Counted from the first letter of the stretch, positions 6,885 to 14,871 are shown. The stretch is 17,946 nt of DNA from ANME-2 cluster archaeon (GCA_022353185.1 JAKRWB010000189.1:1-17946), one strand, 5' to 3'. The notes: generated by a model from the sequence alone, not told the origin. A program made the numbers and translations.

Positions 6885-6946
6885 TTCGTTACCTCCTCTA
6901 ATTCTTATAAACAAATATATTAAATTTAACTTTAACTGCACTATGT

Positions 6947-7885
6947 TTATATCTCATTATCCAGCATATCCTGAAGGTCCCATCCCAGTATATCGCGAAT
7001 AATTATATAACTCATCTCCGGTGAGATAGCACCCACCTCAGTACATATTACATCAATATAATCTGAAGGAGTGACATCAAAAGCCGGATTTCTCACACTA
7101 ACATGCAGCATACCTGACAATTTCTCGCTGTCCATAACCTCAGATACATCTCGTTCCTCTATCTCCACCATCTCTCCCATCAGGGTGCGGGGGCTGAACT
7201 TATATGTCTCAGCTGCCACTATCACGTTGGTTCTGCTTTCATGGGCCGCCATTGCCAGCTGGGAAGTGCCTATCTTATTTATCACGCTGCCATTAGCAGT
7301 GACCGCATCCGCACCCACTACCACAATATCCACATCCTTCATGTAATACCGTACAGCTGAATCCACTATTAATGAAGTATTGATGCCCAGTTCGTTAAGT
7401 TGGGCGATAGTCAAAAGACCCTGTCGTCGTGGTCTGCTTTCGGTAGCTATCACATTTATATTCTTACCAGCCTTGTGCGCCTGTGCTATCACCGATATGG
7501 CGGCCTGGCTGTTGCAGTGGGTCATTATGGTATCCCCATCGCGGATACGCCTGCTACCAATTGCCCCTATCCTCTCAGTGGCTTCTTTTGATGATTCAAT
7601 AAACTGGTCTGCCCGCCTGATTAGGTCGGTTCTGGCTTCATCCACAGTGTCACCTGTATATCCCATTACCATTCTGATGGCATTGGGCAATGAAACGGCA
7701 GTTGGCCTGGTGGCTACCAATATATTGGCCGCATTTGATATTTTGGTATTGAATTTCTTTACTGACTTCTCATCAAGCTGCTGAGAATAATCTTTGAGTG
7801 CCCCCGCTGCTGCTCTGGCTATAGTACCAGCACCCCTTATCTCCATTGTTTGTATCTTTTTTGCTATATCAAGTACGCTGTCCAT
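6947..7885 (-). CDS. Ribose-1,5-bisphosphate isomerase (archaeal eIF2B-like)
   Basis: 312 residues from ATG 7885 (MDSVLDIAKKIQTMEIRGAG), preceded by AAGGTGA at 4-base spacing. An ATG at 7915 would add ten residues but lacks a site. The family is related to eIF2B alpha and methylthioribose-phosphate isomerases. It turns ribose-1,5-bisphosphate into ribulose-1,5-bisphosphate in the archaeal AMP pathway, feeding type III RuBisCO. The catalytic Cys (MTHCNSQ, Cys124) and Asp (VVVGADAV, Asp193) are both present. They keep the same separation as Cys133/Asp202 of the Thermococcus enzyme, as I recall those numbers. GIGS-like features such as NKIGTSQLA are also seen. AMP phosphorylase and RuBisCO are not in the window. 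It is divergent from larE, with only 71 bases between the two starts. Confidence 0.93.
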   Translation of the reverse strand: MDSVLDIAKKIQTMEIRGAGTIARAAAGALKDYSQQLDEKSVKKFNTKISNAANILVATRPTAVSLPNAIRMVMGYTGDTVDEARTDLIRRADQFIESSKEATERIGAIGSRRIRDGDTIMTHCNSQAAISVIAQAHKAGKNINVIATESRPRRQGLLTIAQLNELGINTSLIVDSAVRYYMKDVDIVVVGADAVTANGSVINKIGTSQLAMAAHESRTNVIVAAETYKFSPRTLMGEMVEIEERDVSEVMDSEKLSGMLHVSVRNPAFDVTPSDYIDVICTEVGAISPEMSYIIIRDILGWDLQDMLDNEI

Positions 7886-7956
7886 TATTTCACCTTGTTC
7901 ATTATAGTAATCCACAAGGCAAAAGACTTACTAATCTATCAGATATAATACCACCC

Positions 7957-8796
7957 ATGAAATACCAGTCCTCTCCAGTTTCAGATGAAATTACAGATTC
8001 CTGCATTCATGAGAGGATAGAACAGGTTATAGATTTTCTCCAAAAATTTGACGGCATACTTGTAGCTTTCAGCGGTGGCGTGGACAGCAGTGTTCTGGCA
8101 GCACTGGCATACCGGGCACTTGGTAGTAGGTCAACTGCTGTTACTGCACAAAGCCAGACCCTGTCTCGCCGTGAACTTGAAAGTGCAAAGAGAACGGCAA
8201 AGGATATCGGAATCAGGCACATTATTATTCCGTATAACGAACTGGAAGAGCCTGGGTTTGCACAAAACCCGGTTGACAGGTGTTATCACTGCAAGACTGG
8301 CCTGTTCAGAGCACTGGGGGCAATGGCTGATGAAATTGGGTTTGATGCTGTTGCAGACGGTACTAACGCCTCCGAACTTACTGGACACAGGCCGGGCCAC
8401 AGGGCAGCCATAGAACAACACATCCTTACTCCCTTTGCCGATATAGGCATTACCAAAGATGAGATACGCCAGATGGGGCGCTCGATGGGACTGGATGTCT
8501 GGGATAAACCCCAACAAGCATGCCTGTCCAGCCGGTTCCCTTATGGCAATACCATTACCGAGGAAGGGTTAAAACAGGTTGAACAAGCAGAAGAAATTCT
8601 CTTTGACCTGGGAGTTGAACAGTACAGGGTACGTCATCATGGTGACACGGCACGCATTGAAGTGCCTGAAAATTATTTTAGAACACTAATGATCAATAAA
8701 GATACCATCATAGTTCGTTTTAAGGAACTGGGCTATACCTACATTACTCTTGACCTTGAGGGTTTCAGAAGCGGAAGTTTCGATGTTTCTATTTAG
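7957..8796 (+). CDS. larE: LarE-type ATP-dependent sacrificial sulfur transferase
   Basis: 279 residues from ATG 7957. PP-loop SGGVDSS at 39-45 adenylates the substrate. Cys109-x2-Cys112 (DRCYHCK) and Cys189 (ACLSSRFPYG) are the three cysteines found in the iron-sulfur type of LarE. The single-cysteine type (Lactiplantibacillus) keeps only the last and gives up its sulfur. LarE inserts sulfur into the pyridinium dicarboxylate precursor of the nickel-pincer nucleotide cofactor of lactate racemase and related enzymes. No larA, larB or larC is in the window, so the actual acceptor here is unknown. An in-frame extension back to 7846 would run through the start of the divergent isomerase gene and is rejected. 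No Shine-Dalgarno is seen, so the mRNA may be leaderless. Confidence 0.9.
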   Translation: MKYQSSPVSDEITDSCIHERIEQVIDFLQKFDGILVAFSGGVDSSVLAALAYRALGSRSTAVTAQSQTLSRRELESAKRTAKDIGIRHIIIPYNELEEPGFAQNPVDRCYHCKTGLFRALGAMADEIGFDAVADGTNASELTGHRPGHRAAIEQHILTPFADIGITKDEIRQMGRSMGLDVWDKPQQACLSSRFPYGNTITEEGLKQVEQAEEILFDLGVEQYRVRHHGDTARIEVPENYFRTLMINKDTIIVRFKELGYTYITLDLEGFRSGSFDVSI

Positions 8797-8849
8797 CCAG
8801 AAGCATTATAGAATGTATTCGAGAAGAATTATCAGATGTAGAATTAATT

Positions 8850-9884
8850 TCAATCAAATAGCCTGTCTACCAGCCATTGCGGGTCAAACTTCACCATATC
8901 ATCGTATTCCTGCCCTACACCCAAAAATAGGATGGGTTTACCCGTGGCATGAGCTACTGAAATGGCTGCACCACCCTTTGAATCGGCATCTGCCTTAGTA
9001 AGTATGTTCCCGTTTACCGGCACAGCATCATTGAAAAGAGCGGCACGCTCAACTGCATCATTACCTGCTATTGCTTCGTCCACAAATATCACCAGGTCCG
9101 GAGGTGCTACTCTGCAAATTTTCTTCAACTGGTCCATAAGATTAATGTTGGTATGCATACGCCCTGCTGTGTCCGCCAGCACCACATCTATATGTCGTGC
9201 TTTGGCATACTCCACGGCATCAAAGACAACTGCAGCCGGGTCACTACCTTCCTGATGTTTAATAAGCTTTACACCAAGTTTGTCTGCATGATGCTGTATC
9301 TGGTCAATAGCACCTGCCCTGAATGTATCTGCTGCTGCAATCACAACAGAATGTCCATTATTTAATAGCCGTTTGGTAACCTTAGCAATAGAAGTGGTCT
9401 TACCTGTACCGTTCACGCCTATGAACGCCACAGTGACGGGCTTATCAGCAGCCCTGACAAAATCATCAAAATCCAGTTCTTCCACACTTAATACCCTGAT
9501 AAGTGCATTTTTAAGCGCCTTTTCAATGATTTTACCTTTATTCTCCCCAATCTTGAAACTGCTGCCTATAAGTTCCTCTTTTACGGATGCAACTATTTCT
9601 TCTGCCACCGCCATGGCAACATCGCTTTCAAGCAGGGCCACCTCAAGGTCCCAGAGAGGTTCCTCCAGCGACTTTTCATCAATAATGAATTCACGCCTCA
9701 TCAACAGGGCTTTGGCTTTATCACCAATACTGATCGATTTGTCTTTTTTTTCTTCTACAACATAGGGTGAAATATCAGATTCCTTAACAATCTCAACTTC
9801 AGACGCTTCTTCTGCTTGTTGGTCTAATGCGGTGCCAAAAGTATCCTTAAGTCCTCTTAGTTTTTGTTTAAGACTATTAAACAT
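8850..9884 (-). CDS. ftsY: Signal recognition particle receptor FtsY
   Basis: 344-residue SRP-family GTPase that docks SRP-ribosome complexes at the membrane for co-translational insertion. In order it has an acidic/lysine N-terminal region (about 1-55), the helical N domain (55-140) and the NG GTPase domain. Motifs are GVNGTGKTT (156-164), DTFRAGA (186-192), DTAGR (238-242), TKAD (296-299) and the C-terminal GVGQEYDDM. The short charged N-terminus, instead of the long bacterial A domain, is normal for archaea. The ATG follows the prefoldin alpha stop codon with no gap, so translation is coupled. Convergent larE ends 53 bases away. Confidence 0.97.
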   Translation of the reverse strand: MFNSLKQKLRGLKDTFGTALDQQAEEASEVEIVKESDISPYVVEEKKDKSISIGDKAKALLMRREFIIDEKSLEEPLWDLEVALLESDVAMAVAEEIVASVKEELIGSSFKIGENKGKIIEKALKNALIRVLSVEELDFDDFVRAADKPVTVAFIGVNGTGKTTSIAKVTKRLLNNGHSVVIAAADTFRAGAIDQIQHHADKLGVKLIKHQEGSDPAAVVFDAVEYAKARHIDVVLADTAGRMHTNINLMDQLKKICRVAPPDLVIFVDEAIAGNDAVERAALFNDAVPVNGNILTKADADSKGGAAISVAHATGKPILFLGVGQEYDDMVKFDPQWLVDRLFD

Positions 9885-10346
9885 CTATGAACCCTGCATA
9901 TTAGGAGTGGTTGGTGCCTGTTGTTGGCTAACAATATTATTCAGGACACCTTCAATCTCTTTCATCCTTTTTGTAAGTTCATTGAGACTGTTTTTAATAC
10001 TTTCCTGGTATTTGGTGAGTTCTTCTTTACGATTATCCAGCATGGTTTTTGCTTGTACAATGTTCTTTTCCACACTTAACCCGGCTCCGACCTGTATAAC
10101 CACGTTCTCAGGCATAACCAGATTAGCTTTCACATTGACACCTGCACCAATTGGTATAAAAATCTCATGTCCATCATTGACCCCTTCAAATTCGGTCAAG
10201 GTGTTGATGGCTTTAATGACGTCGTTAATGCTATCACTGACAAAATTCAACTGTTGGACAGCAGATTCTGACTGATATTGCATCTGTTGATGCTGAGCCG
10301 CCATATTCTGGATATCCTGTTCAGACAACGGTTTACTGGAAGCCAA
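9885..10346 (-). CDS. pfdA: Prefoldin subunit alpha
   Basis: About 153 residues. Prefoldin alpha forms an alpha2-beta4 jellyfish-shaped chaperone that passes unfolded proteins to the thermosome. The pattern is typical: an N-terminal coiled-coil helix (QHQQMQYQSESAVQQL), a central beta-hairpin region (FEGVNDGHEIFIPIGAGVNV, VIQVGAGLSVEKN), then a C-terminal coil and a Gln/Pro-rich tail. The start is unusual. A GTG at 10355 overlaps the L18Ae stop by 4 bases, but AAGGA directly abuts it. A TTG at 10346 sits 8 bases after the GGAG and is better placed, so TTG is preferred here, with moderate doubt. The gene lies between L18Ae and ftsY, the classic archaeal order. Confidence 0.92.
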   Translation of the reverse strand: MASSKPLSEQDIQNMAAQHQQMQYQSESAVQQLNFVSDSINDVIKAINTLTEFEGVNDGHEIFIPIGAGVNVKANLVMPENVVIQVGAGLSVEKNIVQAKTMLDNRKEELTKYQESIKNSLNELTKRMKEIEGVLNNIVSQQQAPTTPNMQGS

Positions 10347-10351
10347 AATGT

Positions 10352-10528
10352 TCACTCCTTGGTAATTGAATCAAGGCGTATCATGTTACGTTTTAGGCCA
10401 TGTTCACTGCCTATGAGCGAATAAACTTTTTCACGTGCATTTTTTTCATTCAGACTGGACACATTTTTTGTGAAACGTTCCCATAAATTTCCTGCCTTGA
10501 ATGTACCAGATATAATGTAATTTTCCAT
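10352..10528 (-). CDS. rpl18a: Ribosomal protein L18Ae (LX)
   Basis: A 58-residue gene: MENYIISGTFKAGNLWERFT and onward, ending RLDSITKE. It matches the archaeal large-subunit protein L18Ae, also called LX or L20a: the YIISGTF opening, a W-x-x-F-T motif, and the END-like stretch AREKVYSLIGSEHGLKRN are characteristic. A GAGGAG ribosome-binding site lies 9 bases before the ATG at 10528. Its TGA overlaps the possible GTG start of pfdA. In many euryarchaea it is preceded by L39e, L31e and eIF6; here the gene upstream is mptA instead, 192 bases away, so the usual cluster is split or rearranged. Confidence 0.93.
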   Translation of the reverse strand: MENYIISGTFKAGNLWERFTKNVSSLNEKNAREKVYSLIGSEHGLKRNMIRLDSITKE

Positions 10529-10698
10529 CTTTAATTTCTCCTCGTTTGAATTGATAAATATTAATACACGAATGTCTGCTGTACCCTAATACATTTGCAG
10601 GATAAATACTTTATTCAAACCTTTCAATTAACATTTTATAGCCCCCCAGCAGAGCTGCGGAGTATAACGATTAAGATTAACGGTTAAACAAGTATAGC

Positions 10699-10730
10699 AA
10701 TTTTGAAACAAAATTATGAATTAATTCATA
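10699..10730 (-). terminator. AT-rich inverted repeats at the mptA 3' end
   Basis: AATTTTG-AAA-CAAAATT (10699-10715) has perfect 7-bp arms just past the mptA stop. Next to it, TATGAATTAATTCATA (10715-10730) is a perfect 16-bp palindrome that contains the stop codon. On the minus strand the first repeat ends in T/A-rich sequence. These may help end mptA transcription before the L18Ae promoter. The stems are weak because they hold almost only A-T pairs. Confidence 0.35.
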
Positions 10731-11674
10731 CTCAATTCATTTCTAAGTTCTCCAAGCGTAGCAATGCGTTCTGCAAATGCATTATGGCTATGAATACTCT
10801 CTTCATTGATCTGTTTAATTGTTATTATCGATTCATCAGGAATGTCAGAGAAATCTTTCACAATTTTTTTGGCCATGGTGCGTACACAATCTTCAACAAA
10901 CTTGGGGTTTTTATGTGCGGTCTCAACCAGCATTGCCTCATCGTTGCGCTTGAGTAATTCATAAATGCTGGAACTCATGGACGTTTCAATGATGTGGATA
11001 ATCTTGTCGATAGAAACTTTGTGGTGATGGGAAACCTGGATGGTTACAATACCTCTTCCCCGCTGGTTATGGGTTGCCATGGGCACTGTATTGAGGAATT
11101 CATAAATTGTCTTACTGTCCACGTTCAATCGCTTCAGTTCAGCTATGGCCTTATCACGCATTATTTCCTGGGCACATGGACAAGCAGTAAGACCTAAAAC
11201 CTCAGCTCCCACCATTTTATTCACTGACACCTTACCATTTTCCTTCCGTTTAGCGATTGCTTCTGCAAAGATGTCAACTACTTGCTGGCATTTCACTTTA
11301 TTAACCGGTGTTACCCGCTTAACTATGTATTCACTCTTCATTCTAACTTCGGCCCTGGTGGCATATTCATGCCGGTCAAGCAATCGTTTAGCAACTTCTC
11401 CACAAAGTTCTTCAATCTCACATACTGGTAAATTGATAGATTCTTCCAACACTTCATCTATGGCTTCAAAATTACGAGAGAGGTTTGCACCTTTACGGTC
11501 TGAAGGTAGGTCAACAAAGATATCGAAATTTGATATTAGTATAATGGGGCGTCTATCTGCTCTTGATACTTCGACCAATTTCTTTACATTGGTTACACCA
11601 ACACGGGAAAGTGTTATCGGTATGTCTGGTTTGTTCGCCTGAACATCAGCTAATTGTACTACTGGTATATCCAT
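10721..11674 (-). CDS. mptA: GTP cyclohydrolase IV MptA (FolE2-like)
   Basis: 317-residue member of the COG1469 family. MptA opens GTP to 7,8-dihydro-D-neopterin 2',3'-cyclic phosphate using Fe(II), the first step to tetrahydromethanopterin, so its presence fits a methanogenic or methanotrophic metabolism. The family motifs are seen: RKGANLSRNFEA near 60-71, GLTACPCAQEIM near 161-172 and ATHNQRG near 200-206. An archaeal-style SHHHKVS lies at 215-221. A GGAGAT site precedes the ATG at 11674. The gene is monocistronic in appearance: divergent from the coiled-coil gene at 11901 and separated from L18Ae by a non-coding gap. Confidence 0.95.
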   Translation of the reverse strand: MDIPVVQLADVQANKPDIPITLSRVGVTNVKKLVEVSRADRRPIILISNFDIFVDLPSDRKGANLSRNFEAIDEVLEESINLPVCEIEELCGEVAKRLLDRHEYATRAEVRMKSEYIVKRVTPVNKVKCQQVVDIFAEAIAKRKENGKVSVNKMVGAEVLGLTACPCAQEIMRDKAIAELKRLNVDSKTIYEFLNTVPMATHNQRGRGIVTIQVSHHHKVSIDKIIHIIETSMSSSIYELLKRNDEAMLVETAHKNPKFVEDCVRTMAKKIVKDFSDIPDESIITIKQINEESIHSHNAFAERIATLGELRNELSMN

Positions 11675-11841
11675 TTAGTAATCTCCATATTCCAGATAAA
11701 TGTGTGTAGTTGTGCCACATGACTATATTTTTCACAACGATAATGTTTGCGTATTGAACCAAAGTTTAAATGTCTTTTGTTTATGATATTACGGTAGAAA
11801 TTCCCAAATGGATTTAACATTAAATTATTGTCTTAAGAATG

Positions 11842-11849
11842 TTTATATA
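11842..11849 (+). promoter_or_regulatory. TATA box of the coiled-coil gene at 11901
   Basis: TTTATATA is a near-ideal archaeal TATA box. Transcription about 25 bases on would start near 11872, leaving a leader of about 30 bases that contains the GGTGA ribosome-binding site at 11891-11895. Fit by sequence and spacing. Confidence 0.55.
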
Positions 11850-11900
11850 TGGTTATAATCTAAATATCTATGTTAAGTATTAATTTTGGCGGTGAAAGTG

Positions 11901-13205
11901 ATGACACTTTTCAAAAAAACAAAAACAGACTCTAAGAAAGACGAAAATAAAGATATTGATTTCCTGAAACAGAATATTACTTCTGATTTGGATGAAAAAA
12001 CTTCAGACAAAAGTGAAACAGTGCCCAAATTGTCAGATATTCTAGGAAATAAGCCTGATGTAAAATCAAAGTTAAGTGAAATTAATTTTGAGGCTAAAAC
12101 CATCGAAGAGCGCAATAGAGGAAATGTTCCAGACGAAAACAAATCAGAACCTTCTATTAAAAAACCTGGTATAGGGGATGTAAGGGAAGCTCTTGCATCG
12201 GCAATAAAAGAACAGAGTGCTGCAGCAGCAATAACTGCAACAAAATCAGAAGCACAGGCAACAATGGTAAAGTCACCAGCGACAGAAGCAACGACTGCAT
12301 CAAAGCCTGAAGCACAGGCAACAACGGTAAAGTCATCAGCGGCAGAAGCAACAACTGCATCAAAGCCTGAAGCACAGGCAACAACGGTAAAGTCACCAGC
12401 GGCAGAAGCAACAACTGCGGTAAAACCTGAAACACAGACAACATCTGGAATGACTCAGGATTCATTAAAAGAAGTCCAGGCACAACTAGACGACCAGAAA
12501 AAATTGATCGATGAGCAGAATAAGACAATTAAGAACCTTGAATCAACGATAAATAAGATGGAGTCAGGGGATGTCAACCAGTTAGTTAAACAAAATCAAG
12601 ATTTGCTAACACAACTTTCTCAAAGAATAGATGCTGTAGAAAAGGGCAATCTCACAGAAGGGGAAGAAGCCATTTCAGACGAAGAACAAGCATTGGTCAA
12701 AGCAGGGAAGTATCTGGAAAACCACATGAAAAAGGTCAATGATGTTTATGATAAACTTGACAATAAAATAACAGATATGCGAGCGTTCATGGCAGAAGTT
12801 AACGAGAAAGAACGCGAATTCATGGAAACAGAGGACAAACTCAATAAAATCCAGCGCAAGGCTGAAAGCATAATAGAATCTGAACTGCTGAGTAAATCCA
12901 ATGAAGCCATCCAGAACCTTGAAGATAGCAAGACAAAGATTGTTGAAGAATCTGGACAATTGTTAGAAGAGGTTGAAAAGAAGTTGGAAAATTTCAAATA
13001 CGAAATCGAATCTTTTAAAGAGAATTCAAAGAAGTCGATTAACGAGACCTCAGAGATGTTGAAAGTAACCGAATACGAGGTTAAGAAAGCTATCGATGAA
13101 AAGATAGAATATGACCAAGAAAACATGAAACGGGTAAATGAAGTTATCAGCATCATGAACGAAACGGTCCAAAAGATACTGGGCAAAGAAGAGAATAACG
13201 CCTGA
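11901..13205 (+). CDS. Coiled-coil protein with Ala/Thr-rich tandem-repeat linker
   Basis: 434 residues from ATG 11901, chosen because GGTGA lies 5 bases before it; a TTG at 11886 would add five residues. There is no signal peptide or membrane helix. The N-terminal third is Lys/Asp/Ser-rich and probably disordered. A linker (about residues 114-180) is made of 20-residue repeats such as SKPEAQATTVKSPAAEATTA. From about 190 to the end the sequence is heptad-like, Glu/Lys/Gln-rich coiled coil. I do not recognise a named family. It resembles cytosolic scaffold or cytoskeletal-type coiled coils, but no function can be assigned. It converges with a second coiled-coil gene across the hairpin at 13221-13250. 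Confidence 0.8.
   Translation: MTLFKKTKTDSKKDENKDIDFLKQNITSDLDEKTSDKSETVPKLSDILGNKPDVKSKLSEINFEAKTIEERNRGNVPDENKSEPSIKKPGIGDVREALASAIKEQSAAAAITATKSEAQATMVKSPATEATTASKPEAQATTVKSSAAEATTASKPEAQATTVKSPAAEATTAVKPETQTTSGMTQDSLKEVQAQLDDQKKLIDEQNKTIKNLESTINKMESGDVNQLVKQNQDLLTQLSQRIDAVEKGNLTEGEEAISDEEQALVKAGKYLENHMKKVNDVYDKLDNKITDMRAFMAEVNEKEREFMETEDKLNKIQRKAESIIESELLSKSNEAIQNLEDSKTKIVEESGQLLEEVEKKLENFKYEIESFKENSKKSINETSEMLKVTEYEVKKAIDEKIEYDQENMKRVNEVISIMNETVQKILGKEENNA
12241..12440 (+). repeat. In-frame 60-bp tandem repeat, about 3.3 copies
   Basis: Units start at 12241, 12301 and 12361, each 60 bp (20 codons), with a partial, diverged fourth from 12421. Copies two and three differ at only a few positions, while copy one is more diverged and the fourth fades after about 25 bases. 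Each unit encodes a variant of the KPEAQATTVKSPAAEATTA motif. Near-identity at the DNA level implies recent unequal exchange or slippage, and length variation between strains is expected. Confidence 0.9.
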
Positions 13206-13220
13206 TAACTCAATACAAAA

Positions 13221-13250
13221 TGGATGTTTGGGATAATACCCCAACATCCA
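13221..13250. terminator. Bidirectional hairpin between convergent coiled-coil genes
   Basis: TGGATGTTTGGG and CCCCAACATCCA pair over 12 positions with one mismatch around the loop ATAATA. It sits 16 bases after the plus-strand stop and 21 before the minus-strand stop, and it is flanked by A- and T-rich sequence. A shared terminator is the simplest reading. Confidence 0.55.
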
Positions 13251-13271
13251 AATTTAACTTAATAATTTAAT

Positions 13272-14198
13272 CTAACTCTTTTCAAACTTTATCTCGTCAT
13301 TTTCCATAAGTAATCTCAAGTCTTCCAAACTGAGTCTACCCTTTTTCTGGAATTTATCTTTAGCATCCACCCGTTTTTCTTCCTGCTTTTTCTGGTCCTT
13401 GACAAGCTGTATCTCCTTCATCTGGTCCAGGAATACATCAAGTTCATCCCGAGTTTGTGAAACTGAATTTTTCACTGCATCAATTTTCTCTTTAATGGGG
13501 TTAGTAAACTCGTATATTTCAAGCAAACGTTTGTGAAATTCATCTGACTTTTTCCTGATTTCGTCCATTTTATTATAAGTATCCAGCATATCTTCGTGAT
13601 ATGACTGGGACTCACTGGCCAGGTCATGGATTAAAGCATTGAATGTGTCAATCTCCTGGTAGAATTGGCTCACTTTTCCGTATATGCCACCCATCTCATT
13701 ATGGATTGTGTTTGCTTCCCGTATGGCCTTAAGCCGCTCTCCCAGTTCACCCAATCTTTTCATCAGTGACTGCTCATAATCCAATGGTATGTCTACTGTG
13801 GAGAACTTTTCCAGCTCGGTCCGGTACGCTTCCATGATGGATTCGAGCCTACCCCTTGCTACTGTGTTTAAGTTATCGCGAATCTTCTTCAATTCACCAA
13901 TCTTGTCGGTATAACCATCACTGTTGCTCCTGACATCTTCTCTTTGCTTTTTCAGTTCTGCAATTTTCTTATTGACCTCATCGCGCTTGGCCCGTAATTC
14001 AATGGCTGGCTCCTTTAATTCTTTAACCTGTTGGTTAAGCTCATCACGCTTTGCCCTGAGTTCTTTAGCCCCCTTGTTATGCAGGTTCATCTCCTGGTAA
14101 AGATCCTTAATATCCTTTTCCTTGTGTTCCATCTGTTGCCTGAGCACATTGATCTTGTTCTTCAATTCTCCTTCAGACATCACAGATACATCATTCAT
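13272..14198 (-). CDS. Long coiled-coil protein (COG1340-like)
   Basis: 308 residues from ATG 14198 (MNDVSVMSEGELKNKI). It is nearly all heptad-rich alpha helix, with internal near-repeats ELRAKRDELNQQVKELK and ELRAKRDEVNKKIAELK about 21 residues apart. It resembles the archaeal uncharacterised coiled-coil family COG1340, sometimes mislabelled as a phosphatase. The C-terminal 40 residues (KDKFQKKGRLSLEDLRLLME) look like a short separate helical unit. The start overlaps the 3' end of the upstream coiled-coil gene by 8 bases and has a G-rich GAGGGG stretch about 10 bases before it; a longer frame to 14246 lies inside that gene. A structural or scaffold role is inferred. There are no membrane segments. 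Confidence 0.82.
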   Translation of the reverse strand: MNDVSVMSEGELKNKINVLRQQMEHKEKDIKDLYQEMNLHNKGAKELRAKRDELNQQVKELKEPAIELRAKRDEVNKKIAELKKQREDVRSNSDGYTDKIGELKKIRDNLNTVARGRLESIMEAYRTELEKFSTVDIPLDYEQSLMKRLGELGERLKAIREANTIHNEMGGIYGKVSQFYQEIDTFNALIHDLASESQSYHEDMLDTYNKMDEIRKKSDEFHKRLLEIYEFTNPIKEKIDAVKNSVSQTRDELDVFLDQMKEIQLVKDQKKQEEKRVDAKDKFQKKGRLSLEDLRLLMENDEIKFEKS

Positions 14199-14871
14199 TA
14201 TTGCTCGCCCCCTCGACAACCATTTTTTCCCAGTACTCCAGAGCATCCTTGTGAAGTTCTATCCTGCGTTTCAGCCATCCCAACCGTGATTCCATCTCTT
14301 CGAATTCCTCTTTAATCGAAGCTGATTCAGATTTATGTTTAGCAGGAGCGTCCATCATGTCATCCAGTTCCTTTCGAGCTGATTCAGCAGTTTTAAAAAT
14401 GTCAAGAATGGATGGCAGGAACCCTCGATGCACATCATCAAGTTCTGGCACACCCTGCACTATTTCATTAACCAGTGAACTTATCCTGTTGATGAGATAT
14501 AACTCTTCCTTAGACGACATATTGGCATTCTGCAACCTGTTTTCTATATCCGCAGTCTCATTTTCGATGTGCTGGATATGTCCTGTATCAACAATATCCT
14601 CAAACAATTTGATACGCAGCTTTTTTGCCTGGTGATACAATTGATGTCGTTTTTCCCTGAGCACCACTATCCTGGTCTCAAAGGCTTCCAGTTCCTTATT
14701 CATGCGCTGGTATTCCGTTCGCTTGGAATTTACAACAACTTCCAGCCTTTCCTGTTCATCAGTGAAATCCTTGATAAACTTGTTGTGCTTTTCAATAACA
14801 ATAGAATACAATTCTGCATCGCTCAATATTGTTACGGGTTCATATGTTACCTGTGGTTCTATCTCAGTCAC
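14191..14871 (-). CDS. Coiled-coil protein, partner of the COG1340-like gene
   Basis: 226 residues beginning with GTG at 14871, supported by AGGAG 9 bases before. The protein is mostly predicted helix: a first coil at about 25-90, a second from about 95-130 with less regular heptads, then a hinge (VQGVPELDDVHRGF) and a last coil from about 160-220. It has Tyr/Glu/Arg-rich surfaces and no cysteines, and no known enzyme motif can be seen. The 8-base overlap with the next gene implies translational coupling, and the two products may form a hetero-coil. I do not recognise a named family. Confidence 0.8.
   Translation of the reverse strand: MTEIEPQVTYEPVTILSDAELYSIVIEKHNKFIKDFTDEQERLEVVVNSKRTEYQRMNKELEAFETRIVVLREKRHQLYHQAKKLRIKLFEDIVDTGHIQHIENETADIENRLQNANMSSKEELYLINRISSLVNEIVQGVPELDDVHRGFLPSILDIFKTAESARKELDDMMDAPAKHKSESASIKEEFEEMESRLGWLKRRIELHKDALEYWEKMVVEGASNNE

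Noticed and set aside
7846..7956. Upstream extension of larE by 37 codons
   Set aside because: It would overlap the start of the divergent isomerase gene, and its sequence does not resemble LarE N-termini.
12241..12440. CRISPR array
   Set aside because: The 60-bp units are contiguous, in frame and without spacers.
12157..12528. Minus-strand Leu-rich repeat ORF
   Set aside because: It is the antisense reading of the 60-bp repeat; the Leu/Pro/Val pattern is a by-product.
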